From: Ahaetulla prasina
Taxonomy: Eukaryota > Chordata > Lepidosauria > Squamata > Colubridae
Reading direction: 5' to 3'
NCBI RefSeq assembly: GCF_028640845.1
Contig: NC_080539.1
Coordinates: 298,823,516-298,887,515 of the forward strand
Length of the DNA stretch: 64,000 bases
Shown: one piece after another, positions 58,347 through 64,000 of the stretch
How the letters are laid out: each line of letters starts with the position of its first letter
Position numbering within the stretch: position 1 is the first letter of the stretch
Notes under the pieces: model-generated
What the model saw: only the letters and a program-made list of their open reading frames with translations
The model's database searches: none
What the model was told of the DNA's origin: nothing
Position numbers and translations under genes: made by a program

Positions 58347-59563
58347 TTACGCCTTAGCCGCTGGCTTCACTGGTTCCATTTCACCACCAGAGGTCGCGCT
58401 TGGCATCAACTTAACCCTACAGTCGGCTGCTCGGTGGCCTTCTTTTCCACATCTGTAGCACGCAGACGAACGTGGTCTTCCTCCCTCCAATCTAGGGACG
58501 TCCCTATAAGGTCCTTCTTGGAAACGCCAAGGATGGCCTCCAATGCGCTGTCTTCTGCCGCGGTCCTTCACTAACTCGATTTCCATCTCTGCTGCCAGGG
58601 TGTACCAGCCATACAGCGTAGTTGGAGAGGCTCGTGCTCGACACAGTTCATAGAGATCTCCATTCAGACCATCTTTGAAAATGTCTACAAGGGTCACCTC
58701 CGACCACCCTCTCATCAAGGGAACTAAATCACTGAACTCCTGGTTATAATCAGCCACCGGCCTCCTCCCTTGCCTGATGGTTTTCATCCGACCTTTGGCC
58801 TTTTGCTCTGCCAGGGGGTCCTCAAACCTCCTCCTCAGTGCAGTCATAAAATGCTCGTAGTTTTGCAGTAAGGGGGAGTGGTTTGTATGTAACGACACAT
58901 ACCACGCAGCTGCTCTTCCGTCAAATTATGAGTCACAGCTCCCACTTGTGCTGCCTGTGACCAATAATCTTCCCCCCAGTCTATCATGTGGTCATTCACT
59001 TTCGCCAGGAACAGTCCCAACTCCTTCGCATTTCCATCAAATTTCTCTGATATGGGGGGAATTTTTGGTTTTTTCCTTCCCCTGCGTGGCCTTGCTTGGT
59101 CAGCAGGTGGCGCCCGGCCCTCATCCAATTCAGCCTCCTCTGGGGAAAGAGTTTCCAGCCCTGGCTCTTCCGAAATCTCACCACCCTGGAAATCACCCTT
59201 AGCTGGCCCCTTTGTATTCTCTTCCTCCTCTTCTCCCTCCCACCTGGAGGACCGAATAGGGGATTCATACCTTTGGCGAGCTGCTTGCCTCACTTTCACT
59301 TCACGGAACAGACGTAAGGCTTCCTCCAACTGGAGCTTGTCCCTTATCTCTTGTTCTGTTTCCGAAAGTTTTTCTTTTCCTTTTTTCTTTTTCCTTTTAG
59401 TTACTCCAGAGGGAAGCTTTTCGGTGCTTGGTTTCCACCCTTCCTCTTCCAGTTTTAGTTGCTCTGCCCACCGAGCTCTGCAATCTTCCAGCTCAGGGTC
59501 GAAAGTGTCAGCAGAAATTCCTCCGGACGCCTCCCCCAGCTCAGCCGGCAGCAGGCCTTCCAT
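58347..59563 (-). pseudogene. gag: Gypsy gag with CCHC zinc knuckle (one frameshift)
   Basis: The likely start is the ATG at 59563 (MEGLLPAELGEASGG). An acidic, charged N-terminal region is followed by a capsid-like part (FEDPLAEQKAKGRM, DYNQEFSDLV) and the nucleocapsid knuckle CYRCGKEGHRAADC near 58470-58428. Stop at 58347. The frame breaks between the 303-residue frame ending at 58844 and the 183-residue frame starting at 58898, so an indel lies near 58850-58900. The long frame also reads upstream into the LTR, which is fortuitous. Confidence 0.85.
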
Positions 59564-59635
59564 CACATTTGGGTTTCTCCCTCGGTATTGCGATTGCAAT
59601 CCTGGTTGGTAGACATGATGTGAGTTCCAGCTTAA

Positions 59636-60121
59636 TGTCAGGCTACCTCCGACGGTAAATAGGAAAGAAATCACCTTGACTCCATTTGGAATGAAAACAA
59701 GTACTTTTACTTTTACAGTCTTGGTGGCAGCCAAGCAAAGCTGGAACTGAGACAAAATATGGCTAACATATCATATCCCCCCAATTGTCCCTCCTCCTCC
59801 AGGAGGTCAGGCTGGTCTGGTCCAATGCCAACTCCTTCACGGCCCCTCGTGGTAATCTTCTTCCACAGGTCTCTGGATGTCAGTCAACTTAGGAATGAAG
59901 TGTCGGTTAGAAAAGCGCGCGCTGATAACACTCAATAGTTAATCATCCCTCCCCCCTGTTATGTCAGCCGACACACATAATAGGCTCCTTTCCCTCACCC
60001 TGGACGGAGGCATGATACATCTCATTTCCTTAACAGTTTATAATACAGAAATAAACATTTTACATTCTATCTACTGATATAATCATTCAAAACTATATGA
60101 AGATTGGAGTGGAGGCTGACA
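59636..60121 (-). repeat. 5' LTR of the Gypsy element
   Basis: Same sequence as 54340-54823 except one substitution (G for A at LTR base 6) and a 2-base insertion in the C-rich run before gttatgtcagcc. It contains an inverted pair tcctcctcctccaggaggtc and supplies the promoter for the element. Confidence 0.95.
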
Positions 60122-60126
60122 CATAC
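60122..60126. repeat. 5-bp target duplication CATAC (right)
   Basis: Matches 54335-54339; removing the element plus one CATAC rejoins the L1 sequence. Confidence 0.9.
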
Positions 60127-60659
60127 AGTTTTAGATATTCACTTTGTAAATTCAAATTCAATAATGTTTTATAAACCTTAGCAATAATATGTTCATCACT
60201 ACCATGTAGTAGATTTCCAATTTGTTTTTAACAAAGTCAAACCCATAACTCTTTTTGTCTGATTTAAATTTTTCTTTCAATTGTAAATGCATAAACCGTC
60301 TGATTTTAGCTCTTCCTTAAGCTTGATCACCAAGATTAAATGATATTATTTTACTTTAGGTCCACCAGTCCGGCTTCTCCACCATTTCTGTTCTGAAAAA
60401 AGCTTCCTGAGGGGGACACTCGAAGAGGCATTTTTGTAGAAAACCTTATTTTATATTTATTCCAACTCTTAGAATGGCACGTCCAACAAAGTGGTTGTTA
60501 AAATCAACATTCACTTTAACCTTGTCATACCATAAATAACTGTGCCATCCAAATCTTTATTTAATCACCCTCCAAATCAAGTAGCCTCTTGTTCTGGAGT
60601 TTCAGCCACTCTTTTAGCCATACCAAACTTAAAGCATCGAAATACAGTTTCCTCTGCAC
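60127..60659 (-). mobile_element. L1 LINE, middle part (antisense)
   Basis: The minus strand carries the L1 ORF2 segment around residues RKLYFDALSLVWLKEWLKLQ (60655-60590 region) and VSPQEAFF-like sequence (60400-60430 region), mutated. It continues the L1 of 53498-54339 across the Gypsy insertion. Confidence 0.75.
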
Positions 60660-61943
60660 TACATCCTACAACATCTTGAGTCTCCAAAGACCTATGCAAG
60701 GGTCCTTTTTGTAGACTTTAGTTCAGCATTCAATACCATCATTCCAGACATTCTCCTAACTAAGCTAAACCAGCTACAGGTACCGGAACAGGCTTGTAAG
60801 TGGATCACAAGCTTCCTAACAAACAGGAAGCAGCAGGTGAAGCTAAGCAAGATCACATCAAATACCTGTACAATTAGCACAGGGGCCCCCCAAGGCTGTG
60901 TGCTCTCCCCACTTCTCTTCTCTCTGTATACCAATGACTGCATCTCCAATGATCCATCAGTTAAGCTACTGAAGTTCGCAGATGACACAACAGTGATTGG
61001 TCTCATTCGAGACAATGACGAATCCGCATATAGACGAGAGGTCAAACGACTAGCCTTGTGGTGCAACCAAAACAATCTGGAACTGAACACACTCAAAACC
61101 GTAGAAATGGTGGTAGACTTTAGGAAAAACCCTTCCATACTTCCACCTCTCACAATACTTGACAACACAGTATCAACAGTAGAAACCTTCAAATTTCTGG
61201 GTTCTATCATATCGCAAGATCTCAAATGGACAGCTAACATCAAAAACATCATTAAAAAAGGACAACAAAGAGTGTTCTTTCTGCGCCAACTCAGTAAGCT
61301 CAAACTGCCCAAGGAGCTGCTGATCCAATTCTACAGAGGAATTATTGAGTCTGTCATTTGCACCTCTATAACTGTCTGGTTCGGTTCTGCAACCCAACAA
61401 GAAAATCACAGACTTCAGAGGATAATTAGAACTGCAGAAAAAATAATTGCTACCAACTTGCCTTCCATTGAGGACCTGTATACTGCACGAATCAAGAAGA
61501 GGGCCGTGAAAATATTTGCAGATCCCTCGCATCCTGGACATAAACTGTTTCAACTCCTACCCTCAAAACGACGCTATAGAGCACTGCACACCAGAACAAC
61601 TAGACACAAGAACAGTTTTTTCCCGAAGGCCATCACTCTGCTAAACAAATAATTCCCTCAACACTGTCAGACTATTTACTGAATCTGCACTACTATTAAT
61701 CGTTTCATAGTTCCCATCGCCAATCTCTTTCCACTTATGACTGTATGACTATAACTTGTTGCTGGCAATCCTTATGATTTATATTGATATATTGATCATC
61801 AATTGTGTTGTAAATGTTGTACGTTGATGAACGTATCTTTTCTTTTATGTACACTGAGAGCATATGCACCAAGACAAATTCCTTGTGTGTCCAATCACAC
61901 TTGGCCAATAAAAAATTCTATTCTATTCTATTCTATTCAGTCT
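60660..61943 (+). mobile_element. CR1/L3-group LINE, 5' truncated, with (ATTCT)n tail
   Basis: Carries the 3' half of ORF2 and a ~270-base 3' UTR ending ttggccaataaaaaattcta and four to five TTCTA units. It splits the L1, which resumes after it. The pentanucleotide tail is the AATAG-type repeat linked to LINE-seeded microsatellites in advanced snakes. Confidence 0.85.
60690..61652 (+). pseudogene. Reverse transcriptase C-terminal half of the CR1/L3-group LINE
   Basis: An open frame with LFVDFSSAFNTIIP, ISTGAPQGCVLSPLLF, the catalytic FADDTTVIG box and the C-terminal RNSFFPKA-type ending (KNSFFPKAITLLNK), stop at 61650-61652. It has no in-frame stop over about 320 codons but lacks the endonuclease and the first reverse transcriptase motifs, so it is a 5'-truncated, dead copy. 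The first internal ATG is at 60837. Confidence 0.85.
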
Positions 61944-62018
61944 GGTAAACCGAAACCCCCCTCTTTCCTTAGCATCTTGCAATAGTTTATATCTAATTCT
62001 GGGTTTTCCCCCTTGCTA
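61944..62018 (-). mobile_element. L1 LINE, 5'-most part recognised (antisense)
   Basis: The minus strand reads residues like KERGGFGLPD, the L1 ORF2 segment that precedes the one at 60655-60590. This confirms that the CR1/L3 LINE was inserted into the same L1. Confidence 0.75.
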
Positions 62019-62230
62019 TGATGTATATGGAGATTCTCAATCTAGGTCATGGTTGTCTCACCCACACCACACCTAAGGCCCTTATAAACAGAAAAACACT
62101 GACATTGACATCCCATAAACTCTTCTGAAGATGTTACCTAGCCTGGTAACAAAACGTTCAGAAACCAACCCACAAGCTCGGAGAACGAACTTTCATCCTT
62201 ATCCTACACCTGAGCTATAGATATTCGCCA
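62019..62230. repeat. Unidentified repeat-like segment
   Basis: Contains cttctgaagatgttacctag, ggtaacaaaacgttcagaaa and cctgagctatagatattcgc, which resemble a frequently seen snake repeat tail, but I cannot assign the family or edges. Confidence 0.4.
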
Positions 62231-63335
62231 CTATTGCAAACACTTTTATATCCTATTGCAACCTTTAATATAGAGCTAGACAACATGGTATCTTCTAATT
62301 GTCTTAGAACAGAGCTCCTATAAACCATGGCCATTATTATGGTGACTAGTGTTTATCAGAGTTTTAAATAAAACTTCTGGAGGATAGAGATGCCTATGTA
62401 TTTTTCGTTAGGTGGGCACATTCTTTATGTAAACAGTGCTGCAAATCATTTTACTATTCCTTTTTGTTCTTTAATATATTTTAATTTGTCATCTTGAGAT
62501 AATTTATGGATCTTGATAGAATTATAAGGAATTATTTGTAATACATAATGCATTGTTTATTATGTTTAATTATTAGATAGATAAAATGCTAGAGAATCAA
62601 GAAATGGTTCGTGTTTATCACGCTACATTCAGATAAAAGGAAAAAGTCTGGGTTTTGTTTGTGTTCTCAATGCGTTTTATTCCCATGTGACTATCTGGTT
62701 TCCATAGCCAAAGCTGTCTCCTATCAAATACACAGTTGATATATTTTATACCACAGTAATTTAATGTAATATAAGATTGGACTCCTTTGTTCTTTGGGGA
62801 TATATATGTAGGCATTGCATGCATGCATTTTCGAAGGCTGTACTTATATTACAAGGTTAAATATGACCTTGGCTCCTTGGGGTCTGATGTAAACAAAATT
62901 CTCCCTGATGTAGTGAAACTTTTCTGCCTTTAAAATACCTTTTCAGCAGCTGGTCTGATTAAAATCAGATAGCAAATGGCATCAAGCTAACATATGTTTA
63001 TAATCTTTAACCATACATTCTGTATTTTGAGTGTTATATTAATTTTGTTACAGCATATGACATACTGTTCTCATTACACAGTTTGAAGCTGTATTTATTC
63101 CCAAGAAATTATATTTGATTTAGGAACTTTTTACCCTACTTTTTCTTCTTCAAGGCATGGCTAGAGGCTTCTGGGAAGGATTTGACATCTTCACCCCTTT
63201 AAAATAGGTTGTAGACCAGCAAGGGAGTCTGCAAAACATATTTGTGGAGGTAGTGATTGATTTAAAGGTGGATTAAATGCACGCAGGTTGATTAGATTTT
63301 AAGAACAATTTTATGACTTCAGTGTAGGGTGCACT
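62231..63335 (+). other. RAD51B: RAD51B intron 7, nothing recognised
   Basis: AT-rich sequence without gene or repeat signature. Confidence 0.35.
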
Positions 63336-63603
63336 TACTGTGTTTCCCTGAAAATAAGACCCTGTCTTATATTTTTTTGAACCCCGAAATAAGCGCTTGG
63401 CCTTACTTTCAGGGAGGTTTTATTATTTTGGGGCGCATGGAGCAAGATGGGGCTCCTCTTGCCGTTTTACCTGATTTCCAGCTCTGCGTTTAGATATTTT
63501 CGATGAGGGCTTATTTTAAGGGGAGGCTTGTTTTAGCGCATGTGCTTAAAAGCCCGATTAGGCTTATTATCAGGGGATGTCTTATTTTTGGGGAAACAGG
63601 GTA
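63336..63603. mobile_element. Palindromic-end MITE (CCTGAAAATAAGAC family), copy 2
   Basis: Left end TACTGTGTTTCCCTGAAAAT and right end cttatttttggggaaacagg gta are inverted copies, with TA at both outer edges, compatible with a TA target site (Tc1/mariner-like). The interior repeats inverted ataagcgcttggccttactt / ggcttattttaaggggaggc modules. Confidence 0.75.
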
Positions 63604-64000
63604 TGGGTAACCCTGCAAATAGTACATATTTTTATAATAGGTTTATATGTTGAGGTCCACCAGGAAATAGTGGCTTTTCACACTGTTTGTTAAAGAAAAA
63701 CTATAATAAATGTTAGTGCTGTTTAAAATGGCAAAATAAATATGCACTTGGACTAAGTAGGATAAGGATATTTCAAAGCTTTTTTTAAAAAAAAAACTTT
63801 TAAAAAGTTTTTAAATTTAATTTTTAATTTAAACTTATTAAGTTTAAAATAATTAAAACTGTTCAAATTATTTGAGCAGCTATGTTAAGTCTAAAAGCTG
63901 CCGTGCAAAATTCTACTATAGTATGCATAATGTAACCCAGGAGTTTATGAAGATTTGAGGATAAGTATCTTAGAATACCAGCAAACTAAAATGGACAGGA
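63604..64000 (+). other. RAD51B: RAD51B intron 7, nothing recognised
   Basis: Poly-A/T-rich with a local self-complementary tract (ttttaaaaagtttttaaattt and neighbours) at about 63780-63860. No exon. Confidence 0.35.

Larger units (their letters stand above)
54340..60121 (-). mobile_element. Ty3/Gypsy chromovirus LTR retrotransposon, full length but coding-defective
   Basis: A 5782-bp element bounded by two LTRs (484 and 486 bp) that begin TG and end CA, with a 5-bp target duplication. The order on the minus strand is gag, protease, reverse transcriptase, RNase H, integrase and a C-terminal chromodomain-like segment. That is the layout of the vertebrate chromovirus (Sushi-like) branch of Ty3/Gypsy; no envelope gene is seen. 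The LTRs differ by one substitution and one 2-base indel, so the insertion is young, yet gag and pol are broken by several frameshifts. It lies antisense to RAD51B in intron 7 and inside an older L1. Confidence 0.95.

Noticed and set aside
58986..59612. 208-codon + strand open frame
   Set aside because: It is the antisense shadow of the Gypsy gag region, whose minus-strand frame has the capsid and zinc-knuckle motifs.
54340..60121. Endogenous retrovirus with envelope
   Set aside because: No envelope frame lies between the integrase and the 3' LTR; the chromodomain-like end and 5-bp duplication fit a Ty3/Gypsy chromovirus.
60692..61312. 206-codon minus-strand open frame
   Set aside because: Antisense shadow of the LINE reverse transcriptase, which has the FADD catalytic box on the + strand.
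37398..64000. RAD51B exon 8 and later exons
   Set aside because: I looked for the residues that follow the SIP end of exon 7 and for suitably spliced exons; none was found, so the window ends inside intron 7.

Overview
The window looks like nuclear DNA from a squamate reptile, most likely an advanced (colubroid) snake. It carries two vertebrate genes with introns, tRNA-derived SINEs with a Sauria-type 3' end, CR1/L3, L2 and L1 LINEs, many short hAT-type elements with 8-bp target duplications, a GATA microsatellite (the motif of snake Bkm repeats), and a LINE ending in (ATTCT)n. That tail is the AATAG-type repeat reported as LINE-seeded in advanced snakes. The lineage call is an inference from repeat content.

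Layout. (1) 1-4.7 kb holds the 3' end of TMEM229B on the + strand: an intron acceptor, one exon with the whole 167-codon reading frame, a 3' UTR and an AATAAA. (2) 4.7-20.4 kb is intergenic: hAT-type MITEs, a ~400-bp terminally inverted snake repeat, CR1, L1 and L2 tails, SINEs and one unidentified repeat family. (3) 20.4-21.1 kb is a GC-rich promoter with a ZNF143-like site and a CCAAT box, assigned to RAD51B. (4) 23.8-37.4 kb holds RAD51B coding exons 2 to 7 (codons 1-252), encoding the start of a RAD51-paralogue ATPase with Walker A in exon 5 and Walker B in exon 7. (5) 37.4-64 kb reads as RAD51B intron 7. It is filled by repeats, including a complete 5.8-kb Ty3/Gypsy chromovirus (54340-60121, minus strand) inserted into an older L1, which was also split by a CR1/L3-type LINE. 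Exon 8 and later exons were not found.

The most striking structure is at 34070-37413. RAD51B exon 7 and its flank occur twice (843 bp, offset 960, six mismatches, exon identical), and a 399-bp SINE-bearing segment just upstream also occurs twice (offset 1145, four mismatches). The two pairs are interrupted by the middle and the 3' tail of one L2 LINE. The arrangement is that of an L2-free allele spliced into the middle of an L2-bearing allele, which points to a haplotype-derived false duplication in the assembly or a very recent microhomology-mediated rearrangement. Splicing both exon copies in series would give an immediate stop codon.

I found no operon-like, defence or otherwise clearly novel molecular system. 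The value of the window lies in the exon duplication, the nested retroelements, the unusual TMEM229B-RAD51B adjacency and several unnamed repeat families.
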